Below, one piece after another: positions 12,783 through 25,200 of a DNA stretch of 64,000 bases. The DNA is from Trichoplax sp. H2. Taxonomy: Eukaryota > Placozoa > Uniplacotomia > Trichoplacea. The stretch spans positions 62,001 through 126,000 of the forward strand of contig NOWV01000012.1 in the NCBI GenBank assembly GCA_003344405.1. Direction: 5' to 3'. A program made the position numbers and the translations under genes. The number at the start of each line of letters is the position of its first letter. Within the stretch, counting starts at the first letter, position 1. The notes beneath the pieces were generated by a model, which searched no databases, was not told the DNA's origin, and saw nothing but the letters and a program-made list of their open reading frames with translations.

Positions 12783-15700
12783 TTTGTTGTCCCAATGTAG
12801 TAAACCTTTTCGAATAGTTTTACACAATGTTGAAAGTCCTTGAAACAAAATAATAATAATATTAACGGACGCATTGCTTTCAATTCATATTAAACTACCA
12901 ATTTCAAGTTAAGAACAAATTTACCTCGTTTCTTTTCGCTATGGATCTGAATTCAAAAAAATTCTCATGAAAGCCTATTAGTATAGATCTTTCTATAACT
13001 AAATTACAACAGTTACAGGAATAAATTAAGAATATGTATGATTATGTTCTATTCTAGTCACGATCAAGAGAAAAAGTAATCTACTAGGACAATACGAGTG
13101 TCTTCATTTTCTCATAATAAACGGTTAGGAAAATGGTTGTGTATATATGTGAATTTAACAAACCTAGCAATTTCTTTAGCTAAATAATAATAGCAACAGA
13201 AGTAAACTAATGATTATTATTATAAATAGATAATTATCAATCTTAATTATGACCAATGATTAAAATCACTTTTAACTGTATATGACAATGTTTCATTACC
13301 ATTTCAAAATAGCTAAGATACGTATATATTTGTAAAGCTAATAGCAATGCCCTAAGATTTCAAATGACATCTTAGACAAAGAAGTTAAATATTTCATATT
13401 ATATATGGGTTTTGGTGATATTGTAGTGATGGAACATTACATGGTACTATAATCTTACCAATTTCTGATCAGCAATCTATAGCAATCAAGAACATTAGGG
13501 CTAGGGTTGTTATCATATTGTATAATTAACTAATACTTAACGTACACAAATAAATACAGCATCTAAATTCTAGGCCTGCTTGACACTATCTAACTCATTC
13601 ACTCACTCACTCAGCCACTGTTATGCGTGTTCATGATTAAGAGTTGAGATCTAATCATGAGTAGGTATAAGTTGGTGACAGTAAGCCTCTTAGTCATCAA
13701 AAACTATGTAAATATATTTTTTGCTTTAATAATAACGAAAACATTTACAAGACTGAGATAAGATTTTAAATTTTAAATCTAACAAATATTAAAACAATTC
13801 ATAACTATTATCGTTAATCATTATCACTGGATGTGACTTAGTAAATTTTAACAGCAGACAACCCCATTTTATCAAAGTAGAATCTATAGTTATTATTACC
13901 TGCAAAAGAAATAGATGCTGAAAATTTTATTGCTTGGTTATATCCATGTTTCCTAATAGGTATTCCATTCATGCAGAATAAAAAGCATTGATCTGTTCGT
14001 AATATAAATAAAGGAAAACGAATCATTCTGGAAAATTTAATAGTTATAATGTCAATTCCAGTCATGATTATTATGTTATAATATGTATACAGTATGTGAA
14101 GTTATAGAATAGCGATAAAACTACCAATAGTATAATGGAAACTTGATTTCAATCCTAAATACTGTTCTTACCTTCAACACAAACTAAAACTGTGCTGTTA
14201 TTAAACTGGTATAAGCATGAACAATCCAACATGCGATCTAGAATGCATAAATTGCATATCGTGAAATATCAGAAATTCAATTAATAGATAATGGTCATAC
14301 ATAACTGATATTATATTTTTAGCGACTTTAGATAGCGGGCTAGCAAAATAATAGATTAAAGATAAAGTTTAAGGTTAGAGTTGAATTCTCAGTAAGTTAT
14401 ACATTTATAAACCTACTGAAGTTCACGTAGTTTTCGTTATCTGGCCAAGCTGAAAACTGGCGATTTAAATCAATAGTAATAAAGTCGACGCTTGAACTAT
14501 TTGGTCTAAGTATAATAAATAATCATTTATAATAAATACAGGAAATCTTTAGCGGAAAGTTCTATTATAGTTATGCCGTATTTACGTTAACTGAAGATAC
14601 AAATAGTAAATAATTAGCTAACATTTGATTGACTCCAACGCATAGAAAAGGATAATCTTCTGTTCTTGTGTAAAATATTTCCATAATATTGCTGCTGACA
14701 ACTGGTTGATACTTGAATATCTAAAGGATTAATATAACCCAATTGCATAGGAATATTAATTTATTCTTTAGATGCTGCATTACAAAATACATTTACAATG
14801 AAAATTAAAAATACAGTAAAGAAATCTGCTATAATTTAAAATGATAAATTACGGCAATATGTAACCTTAACTTGTACAAATTTGCTTTCTTTGAGGACAT
14901 ATTTCATGATTAATATTGAATCCGACAACTGAGCACATAGGAAACACCGTTGATTATCATATGGATCAGCGCCTAATTATATAGAAAGTCTTAATTTTAT
15001 TTGCCATAAATACTATTTAATGGGAACTAACGGCAAATAATTTTAACCATCCCGTGATATTAGTGTATAAATTTAAAGGTAAGAAGCTATAGCCAATTGA
15101 TATAGTATTATGGACATAGATCTGCAATGCTTAAGTGAGAATGGATTTAAAACAATTTATACGGCATCATAGGTGGAGTATTTGATATTATAGTCTACAA
15201 TGGTACTGGCTATATGCATTTACTGGCATATAGCTAGAGTTAATACTTTATGACATATCAGAGAATATATAAATATAAAATATAAGTGAGAGGATAATAA
15301 TACTTACGAATAGTACATCTTTGACACGAAGGAAGCATAGAAATTAGAGCGTCACCAATTGGGTATCTGCTAATTGATATTATAGAAATAGCATATAATA
15401 GTTTGTTCTACAAATTTTTGACAGGAGTATGAGGCTAAAATCTATTAAAACAACATAAGATACATTTGCAACCTGTTGCCTATCCTGTTGCTCCTTGTGA
15501 TGGATTTATTTAATCTTGGGAAGAAAGGGCGCGTCAATTTTTTGATATCATAGAAACACAGCGTAGATAGATCATGACCTTGATCTATGAAGATATTGTA
15601 ATTAAATAAACTGAAGGTAGTTAATTTGTTTTATATTACATCTAATAAGATTATAGAGATACTCTCAGATAACATTGGTCAATCTAAGAAATATCAACAT

Positions 15701-16628
15701 AACGTAAAATAGAGTAAACTCTTAAAAAAAATTTTCTTGGGCAGATTCTAGAAGACTACTGTATCGGAACAAATATTTTAGCAAACAATATATTATGATA
15801 GCATAAAAGACTACTATCAATGCTAATTATAAATATCTGATAGCAGCAGCTGTTTAAAAGTAAAAGATCTCTAACATAGCTATAGCATTCTTATAGAGTA
15901 TAGGTTATAATCAACTAAGCAATGAGTAAAAAAGCTTATCTAACATACCCGTGATAGCTACCAAGATATCGGTGTGAATATCAATCCAAGACGTTCTTCC
16001 TTTAGTAATTTCATAATAGCATTGCTGCAATATAGGTATGATGTAAAAAATCAAGCGCAGCCTGATTAATTATCTGTCATCACTTAAAATTAGCATGACT
16101 AGAGTATTGTCTTACCGATTTATTATCAGCATTGGATATTAGGATACCAGTTTCTGTACCCAGTATAATGAATTTTTCTAATATGAAAACAGAAATTTAA
16201 AGACTAGAAGATTAACCAGAAATGATTGAAGATAGATTCAAATTCAACAACGATACCTAAATGTCGCAATAACTGAAAACGTACCATTATTCTTCGATTG
16301 CCATATTGCTGCTTTATGAATACGCTTTACGGTATCGAAAGGTAATGACGCTGTTATGGTACATTTATAGGACAAATACTGCATTGTAAATATAAAATTA
16401 GGTAATTGATAAGATAGCAGATGAATTTACTATTATTAATTGTGCTACCTTGCACATAAATCTGTATAAATGAAATAAAATACCTTAAATGTTCCCTCTA
16501 ATACTTGAAATCGTTGATCTGATTGCTGACGATTACTATCGGTGGAAGCATCAGAGATATTTTTTCGTTCTCGTCGTATTAAGAAAGAGTAGGCATGCTG
16601 TAGATTTGAACCAAGTCGAGCAAATTGC
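12783..16628 (-). CDS. CNH-domain exons of the Misshapen-like kinase gene (C-terminal part)
   Basis: The citron-homology (CNH) domain is the C-terminal regulatory and protein-binding propeller of GCK kinases. In-phase exons are 16484-16628, 16285-16378, 16116-16177 and 15949-16024. They encode a run with KYLSYKCTITASLPFDTV, EKFIILGTETGILISNAD and TSWIDIHTDILVAITG, matching the start of CNH (LLVGTESG and LVTISG in GCK-IV proteins). An exon from 15578 downward (end near 15450) continues in phase with HDLSTLCFYDIKKL. Later CNH pieces are 13900-14027 (RTDQCFLFCMNGIPIRKHGY, like the LLVCYEDEGVYVN strand), 12925-12946 and 12783-12838 (SEKKRG, then LSTLCKTIRKGLLHWDNK). Exons between these pieces and the stop codon were not resolved; a terminal exon near 12.6-12.7 kb is possible. 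Assignment to the same gene as the upstream exons rests on continuous phase. Confidence 0.72.
14028..15449. other. Unresolved stretch within CNH part of the kinase gene
   Basis: Expected to contain the middle CNH exons. A possible exon on the minus strand near 15320-15380 has a GTAAGT donor, but its protein match is too weak to assert. The rest looks like intron. Confidence 0.4.
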
Positions 16629-16718
16629 CTAATTTTCAATCATACAAAATTCAACTTTGAGCTTTGGTAATTGAATAAATTGTTAATAGAAGTGCATTTT
16701 TACACGTTAACCCGTTAC

Positions 16719-19700
16719 CTGTGAGCTAGTAACATATCAGATTTATTCTTTATCTTTTCATGATCTTTAACACGCTGGCTATTATCGGTGGGAGAAACAA
16801 GTTTTGCATGTTTCTCTGTAGATCGTCTAAAATATAACCATAAAAATTTCTTTCTCTAATATCAAAGTTTGATCTATCTTTGTAAAACAACGCTGTTCTA
16901 TGGTCATACCTGCGAGTTTTTGTTACGTCTAACTTATTCGTCATCTTTTGATCGTTGTGAATATAGTGGTTATTAGAAGAAATACATCCTGATGACTTCG
17001 CCACCTTAAATTTATCCAGATGAGATAGACGATATGATGATTGTAATTCCTTATCGTCGTTTTCCTTAGTATGGTCAGTACTGAGACATGATGCGGATGC
17101 TAATGATCCAGCCTCTTTTAATTTAATAAGCTTATCTTCCATTTGCTCCTGAGCAATTGTATCAGAGGGGAATACTATAACTGGACAAGCACGATTACTT
17201 AAATAAGGTGAAGGCTCCACTGATTTCCTTGTTAATGGTTTTTCTAAGGATAAATTTTGGCTGCAACTAAGTATACACGCAGCAATCTTGTTTTGGTCAC
17301 TATCATTTATATTAGGAGAAGATTGTAATAAATCCATTCTAGCTGGATTCACTTCTTCACTTTTAATTAGCATATACTCCATATGCTGGTATTCGGATAT
17401 TGTTGAACTTTTCTTATCTTGACGGACAGGTGGTCGAGGTAGAAGAACTGGTGGTCTTTTTCTTGCCTTTCTTTCTTTTGAAACTTCCTTTCCATCGTTA
17501 GCTGTAGATGTATCTTTTTTGTCTTGGAGAACTGGCCTACGAGGAGTAGGTATTGGTGGCTTTCCTTTTTTAAATTTGTCTGATAATTTCTTTGTACACT
17601 GCTGACTTGTTGAAGGTTTGACTGTATTAACATTTACATAACGAGCTTGCATAGATAGTCTGCTTTCCATAGATTTATTCGAAATTGCCCTATCTCTCGC
17701 TTGTGTACCCGTATCCTCGGCCTCTGCTGTAACAATTTTAATTGTCTTTCGATTAGATTTCAATAGTTCTAAGCTATTTTTACGTTCATTATATCTCACA
17801 AAACTCCTGCTCACGAATCATTATTAACTTACTACAAGCATCTCCTTTCCTATCATGATCAGCAATTGTAAGTAATAAGGAATCGCTACCCTTCTTACCT
17901 ATAACAACCAGAAAGCAAAGTAACTTTATATGATATGTAATTTTAAACTTTCACAATAATTAATCATTTATTAAGATACCGATCAGCGATAAGCCAACAA
18001 CTACAGTATCTTTACTAAGGCGTTTTGATTAATTTTATACTTATTAATTGCATATATCATTACATAATGATATAGTGATCACCCTAGAAAATATTTATCA
18101 GCTATAGAAAAATTATTTAGTAAGACTGGTGTCTTACCTATTACATCAGGGTAGATATTGGAAGACGGTATGCTTTGTGATATTTCTCTTGCTAAAGATA
18201 GAGCTGTATTCTGGGTATTTTGCTCTTTAAGGGAATCTATCATACCCGTAAATTAATATCTCTTACTAGAATTAAATATAGTAATTAAAAGCAATTTTAA
18301 GATTAATCAATCTTACATGAATTGATATCGTCGATATTCCACTTTTGACCGCTTGCAATAGCTTCAATAGGATTGCTTTCACTGCTGCTATGATTCACTG
18401 ACACGGTAGATTGAAGGGATTGTGCTGTTTCTGAGGAGTTGCCCATGCCACCATGCCAATCCTCTTCCGCAGGGATTATGTGTAAATTATGGGGATGAGC
18501 GGGTAAGATCGAGGTCTCCATTGGGTGTTTGCACTCTTTCATTATACTTGTATTCCTTGAAGAGCGAGATTTATTGGAAATAGCAGCAGCTCTACTCCTG
18601 GAAACGTGTATGCTGGGATGACATGGTTTCGTCAAAGGCCATATATTAATTTCTTGTGATACATCTTCGACGGAAGATTGACCTAAAGGAACATTATCTA
18701 CGTTATGCCTATAAGCACACAATTTTGGTGAACGTGGAGGTACAAGTGGTCTGTTTGCAGTTTTTGTTGATTTCTTAACTGCATCTTCCAAATGTTGCTG
18801 ATCTGATAAGGCTAAATCCACATTGCCATAAGATGGATGTGATAATGGTAAACACGAAAGTACTGGCGGCCTGTTTCTTGCTCCGCTCGGCTTCTCAACT
18901 ACGTTCCCTAGCCATCGCTGATCTAATGAAGACACTATATTCCTTTCCCGTAGTATGCTGTTCGTCAAAGCTTGATTTGACGAAGCTACTCCTCTATTCC
19001 TTTGAATAGGATGTAACATCGACGAACATGTAGGTATTGATGGCTTATTTTTTGTTTTATTCCGTTTAATTTCTATCTGTTGGCGAGCTGGAGAATGCAA
19101 AGTATCCATTTCCAGTAAAGTATTATTAGGGATACAAGATTGCTCCGATAAAGGTGCTCTAGCATTAGTTGGAGTCGGAAGTGTTTTCGGTGAACTTGGA
19201 GATATTGATGGCCTTTTTCTTCTGTCACGCAATTTTTTAGCTGAATCTTGCGTCTGCGGCGAATTTTTCTGACTTTCCGTCATAATACCTAGCGTTGCGG
19301 AAGACTCTGGCTTATTCAAGCCGTAGTCGTAAAACTTTAACGGACGAGGTGGTTTTAGAAGCAATTCTTGCGATATTTTATACTTTTTAGTAGTGATACT
19401 GGAGGATCGATCTGCTAGTCGCGATGTTTCCATCTTGAAATGGTCTGGTAAATTTGTTATGTTAGATTGCTCATTTGCATTATTCGACGAGAGATTGTCT
19501 TGAATCGTCGAAGCTACGTTAGCTCGATCTCTTTGGTTAGGCATCGTTGTTATCTTCGATTGCTTGTTAATATTTGATGAAATATCATCTTTAATCGTCG
19601 ATACTATATGAGAACGATTGCTATAAGAAGATGGCGTTGAGCTAACAACTCCTACTTGTCTTGGTTTACTCTCTTCAGCAGTATCAGTGATACTACCTAG

Positions 19701-20090
19701 CGCAGGACTGGTCCTGTTATAACTATTATCTCCATAATCGTCACAACTGATTTGAGTAGGCGATGAGCAGACTACTTTTATTTGATTTGATTTATCCGAA
19801 AGAATGCCTGATATACTTCTGCGAACCTCATGCTTAGAGGAATGCGACTGAAGAGTTAATTTTGATTCCAAAGATTTATTTAATACACTGTTAACTTGAC
19901 GATCAGTAGGAATAGGAGGTAATGGCCTATTTTTCATTCTACACTTAATTCTTTCATCCTTTATCCGATTATTCTCAGCATCAGGTGCTATTTCATAAAA
20001 TCTTTCTTCAATTATAGAGATTGTTGAGTCCTTTTGCATAACTGCATCAACTTCTTCCATTGAATCGATTTCAGGATATTCGTGATATTT
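16719..20090 (-). CDS. Proline-rich linker exons of the Misshapen-like kinase gene
   Basis: Five exons join in phase: 18317-20090, 18138-18236, 17833-17898, 16910-17726 and 16719-16826, continuing into the CNH exons. They encode a long low-complexity linker rich in Ser, Lys, Asn and Pro. SH3-type proline motifs stand out (NRPLPPIPTDR, KPPIPTPRRPVL, RPPVLLPRPPVRQ, KPPRPLKF, NRPLVPPRSPK). In Misshapen/TNIK/MINK proteins the equivalent linker binds SH3 adaptors such as Nck; that role here is inference. The largest exon starts after a TTTTAG acceptor at 20091-20096, before its first Met (20058-20060), so that Met is internal. The apparent ORF starting at 17814 uses GTG; the acceptor giving phase continuity starts the exon at 17726. 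No structured domain was recognised. Confidence 0.75.
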
Positions 20091-22211
20091 CTAAAATAAA
20101 GGGACAAAAATTGACAATTTCTTTTATAAATTATTCCTTTTACCAGCAACACAATCAAAACAACAGCACAATAATTTAAAAAGTTGAAGATGAATTTGCC
20201 AAAATTCCTATCAACGAATACACTAGGTTTACAAGGATAACAGTCGTGATCGGAGATCTATAAAAACTGAAATATCTTCAGATAGTTAAAGTGACTTTTA
20301 CAGTCAATCAACACAACTTATCAACCGTAAATTTAATGCAATACTTTAAAATGGCGATGAATTAACAATTGCAATATGCAGACTCTTGATATTGCTGTGA
20401 CTGAATCAAATATGTATGAGTATAGACTAATTCATCCTTAACCGATTGTTATGATGAATTATTATCACCCGCTGCAAAATTATAACATTGCCATGACTAT
20501 TAGATAGATGAAGATATCTTATATCTTTAAAGATTGTGGTAATGAACCGTCATCTGTAGTCGAATCATGATATTGCAAAGTCGAAATAGGAAAATTGGCC
20601 AGAGAATATACATTTGCACATACAACATATTTATGACGTATATCTTGTACTGATATTAATTTAACATGTTCGCATCAAAATATACCTATATCTATAGTAG
20701 TGTACCTTATATAGCATGGAAATCGTTCTGTGAGAGTATAGAGAATGTCAAACAAAAATTTATCTTACAGATCCGTGGATTATTAACTTATAGCTGTTTT
20801 ATCAGTATGAAGTATACAAGTTACGAGCTAATAGTAAACCTGCTGGCTACCTTAGTATTACTATGTTATTACTGAAATATAGCAAATACCCAAAGGGTAA
20901 CTCTATAACATGCAGCCAGTATCATTCTAAGTAGCCCTTCGCAGCTAGCTTAGTTTAGCTCGTGAGCATCTCAAAATGGGTCACATATAACTTATCTCAG
21001 TAACATAGTAACTATAGTATTTTAGCATCATAGCAATTTATTCACTCATTAATGAGATCTAGCCGACCTATGATTTACGAATTAGCAAATAAACGGGCCT
21101 ATCCGGTTAATAGTACCAGACACCATTCGGACCACCAGCGATATCCTAACCCTAACTTGACTACTTTAGAGTGATGATATATTAATTCAAATTGCCAAAT
21201 GAATTGTCAGCTTATTATAACGTTTTTTTCAGTATGAATTAACTTTAATAATAAAATCGGGGCCCCATTTTAGCGCTGCGTGATAGCGGTATTTATATTC
21301 GGTATTCACGGTATTGGTTAATGCTATCTAATATACTTACATTATACTGTGCGCATTGAAGGTTGCGATAATACGCATCGTAAAATAGAAAATTTGTAAA
21401 TATTATTTTTAGTTTGCCATGAATTACTAAATTGACATTAGTATGAAATACTATAATCATTGCACCAGACCTTTACTGCATACTTGCGTTAGTAAGATCT
21501 CGCCTGTGGGCTATGTACGATAGTACAAAACGTACTGTGGTTATTATACAACTACAGAAACTACATCGAACGCTGAGCGTGAATATGACCAAAGCATTTA
21601 CGTACTAGTACAGTGTAAAGTTGTATTCTGTGCAAATATGTCATCAATGAGTGCACTCTATCAATCAATGTTATATTCTAATATTGCGTAAAATACTCGA
21701 TTATCCAAATTGATCTTAACAAGTTGTTGGTAAACAATATACATTTTATGTAGGAAACTATTTATCTCATCTAATTGATTCTAACAATCATTTACTTGAT
21801 CGTAACAATAATATTACCATAATTTTCCATTTCTCCATTAAATCTTTCATTAATTGTTTGGATAAGGATCGTTGAAATAATGAAGCCTAGCAAATAAGAA
21901 ATGTTAAAGCAAGCAATACTTCCATTGGCATGGACTTCTTATATTTATCTTATCAAACCTTTAACAACGATGTCGCTGATAGCCGTCTTTTGTAATTCCT
22001 TTGGAAGCAAGAATCAAGGAATGTATGGAAACATTGAGTCCTAATTTTATCATTCATTGAAAAGGTTAATCATCAATTAATACGAAATTTATATTTTCTT
22101 TACTTTTATAAATCATATATTACTATTGATCTTTTGTTAAACGAAAAAATCATTTTTAAATCTAATTATGCAACATCCTATTCAGGAAAAAATAAAAATT
22201 TGGGGTCCAAC
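20091..22211. other. Kinase-gene intron region, contains 170-bp repeat copy B1
   Basis: Should carry the last kinase-lobe exon(s). A weak candidate near 21960-22000 on the minus strand encodes KELQKTAISDIVVKGLI, which could be a degenerate version of the final kinase helix region. Repeat B1 lies at 21090-21259. The 69-codon ORF at 20666-20875 (+) is unrecognised and probably chance. Confidence 0.45.
21090..21259. repeat. 170-bp dispersed repeat, copy B1
   Basis: Near-identical to 30690-30859 in the same orientation, exactly 9600 bases apart; differences seen include a few bases near position 35 and one 'aaccc'/'caccc' change. No terminal inverted repeats, target duplication or coding capacity was seen. 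It begins TAAACGGGCCTATCC and ends AATAATAAAATCG. Confidence 0.9.
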
Positions 22212-25200
22212 CATTTTTTCTCATCTTTCAATTTTAGAACGTTCATATCTGATTCCTTACAAATACGAGATGACTCTCTAGAATAATAATTGTATATAAA
22301 ACTATGTCAAATACAAAATACTGTCAAGGTACTATTCACCATTTCATTTATTTTTAATGGATGATAATCATTGCCTATGTTTCACAATACTCTCTACATC
22401 TATCTCCAATGCAGGCGGGGTTCCTTTGGTCATTTCAAGAGCAGTAATACCAACGGCCCAAATATCAATCTTGTTACAAAGTAAGAAGTAAAATTTAACT
22501 TGGCCTTCGAAGAAGTCTTTCTAAACTTAAACTAGTTTATTGTCTGTAGTTCGCATAGCATCGCTAGTAGACGACAGAAAAATAGTTTACTATAAACTTG
22601 GAACTATCCGATATTTGGTTCGAAATTCATTTCACTTCCTTCTCAATCATAATATCTAAACCGCTTACTCGATGATCATAATCACGCATTTCGTCCGGGT
22701 CAAACATTTCAGGAGCCATCCTAAAATTTTAGGATAAACGTCAGACGAAACATTTAGTAGTATTATTACACGCGGCTATATTTTTAAATAAAATGTTACA
22801 ATCGATATTGATATTACCGCATACTGGTTTTGGTTCATTTTATTTAGATCATTAAAATAATAATTAGGAAAAAATCTGGTCGTTCTTGTTATTTATCAAG
22901 TCTATTCTGGATTATGTAATTCTATCAACTAGAGTATACTGTAGATAGCTACTGTAATCCAAGCAAGGTTTTAGGAGTATCACAACAGCAGTTTTGACTC
23001 CAAACCTATTAAATTTCCATAAAATAACGATAATATCTATGGTTATTATCAATGTTGTTAGTATTGTAATCAGGAATTCTCGCGACCTATTAACATATAC
23101 AATATAAGGATTACTATAAGCCAAGTATTAGCATTAGCGGCTATACAGTGTAGGAAGATTGTTATTTATAAACTTCTAAATCTTAGCAAGAGTGTATAAA
23201 CTACAAAATCTTTTAAATTCAACTTAAGTAGAGTATGAAAATAGTAGCTATCTTAAATAGTGTGGTTTATATTTGTGCCAAATATCAATAGCATTCACAG
23301 CCATATTATAATCTTTGCATAGCGAGACTGCAATCTTCCCAGTCTATTGGAATACGTACACAGTATGAATAGCCATAACCTGAACAACATACTACTGAAA
23401 CTAATAACTGTTTAAAATGATACAGTTCAGCTTTTGAATTTCTAGATATCAACAGGAGCTTATGTACTACAAGCCGCTATAAGCTAATCCCAAATAAAAT
23501 AAATAATGGCCAAATTATTACTCTTATTCGTGTTACCATTCTTTTAAAATTCTTCGATTTAAAATTGAAGTAAAATACCAATAACGTATATATCTATATC
23601 TATATCGATGATATTATAATTTCTTGGACTCTTACTTTAAGTATACAGCCAGGAGGCTTTTTAATTATTGCAAAACTATTCATAGCTCAAGCAAACTACG
23701 ATAAGAAAATCTAATATTACAGAAACCTATCAGCTGTCAGCCAGATTGTGTAGAAATTCCCTACTATTAACGAAACACCGTATTTAGTTTATGTTCATGG
23801 ATATGTTAGTAAATTAAACTCTAAGTCTTTCCAGGATTTCGAAGCGCATAAACTATCCCAACTTAAGTATAATCATACAATAATAGCAATAAAGATCTTA
23901 TAAACGTAGCTTAATAACTATCTTTAAATTTTAACAAGCTTAAGTAAATATCTAAGGCCGCTTTAGCTTGATCAATCAATAAGTTTATGTCAATAGTATT
24001 ACTAATACTAACGAATTTTAGGAATTATAACTTGGGATATTTGCTAACTGAATTATCAATATGATTTTATAGGATATTGGACTTCTAAACGCCTACCAGT
24101 AAATATAGTGTGATTTTAATTCAATCAATCACTAAGTTAACATTACTGGCTATAATAAAAATTCTTTCGTATTTTTTCGGATTTCTGCTGTACATTAATT
24201 TGTACAAAACTTTGGTAACTTAACAGCAATACTACAATAATAGCGACAATGATCATAACAACATATTTCTACTTTAATTTTTAAACTTTTAGATACGTAA
24301 AGGAGTTCACAAACTCACCGAAGGTAAATACTAGTTTTATATTAATATTAGGGTAATACGTATGAATGAAATTCCACTGCAGGAAACTTTTAAATTACTA
24401 GAATAAATAAACTACCGTAGACCGAAGCCAATGTTAGTAATGTTCACGAACAAGCCTATGATTGGTAGCGATGAAATTGTGGTTTTGGACTTATATTTTA
24501 GTATTCGAGTGCATAAAACTGCTATAATCCGAGCTAGATACTAATCATAGCACATAAGGGTTTCTGTTAACGTAATTCTCTTGCATTTCTTAAATTTTAT
24601 CTTTCTACTATAGTATAATAACTGTTATAGCATAAAAAACACAGTAGTTAAAGAATATAACACTATTAACATAATTAAGCTTAATAATTAAATTTCACTA
24701 GCAGAGTTTGTAATTATTAGAGAATGTTATTGTAAGTCAACTTTTTTCAGTCTAAGGTCATGAATTTAATGATATTTAATTATTTTTAATGACTAAAACT
24801 TGATTGATAGCTTATAATTTGCTTACAGTTATGACTAATACTTTTGCATTTGCTGCCCTAAACTCGAGACTATTTAATTAAACTTAATAATTAAGCATTC
24901 CTTAAATACTAAATATTTTTAATCACTAGTAACATTTCATGGTATATCAACTTCCTAGTCTAGTTTAGCAAGTATAATGACATTTAACGGAACTTAATGA
25001 CTAAACTGTACTTAAATAATGTGTGATAATTATTATTCACTCTTAAGATTGTACCTTTCCACTCTAGATTACGGTAGGATTCAACATTGTACGGGATAAA
25101 TTTTAATAAGTTACTAAGGTTATATGTTATAATCCAATATGAGATAAAAGTCAACCGACGGGAATACTTTATGGAAGGTAATTCAGTGATAATCAATTAT

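Noticed and set aside
13495-13520. 'attagggctagggtt' as telomere-like sequence
   Set aside because: Only one and a half degenerate units; no tandem array.
17727-17814. Start of a separate gene at the 354-codon ORF
   Set aside because: It begins with GTG; an acceptor at 17727-17728 keeps phase with upstream exons, so the ORF's 5' part is intron.
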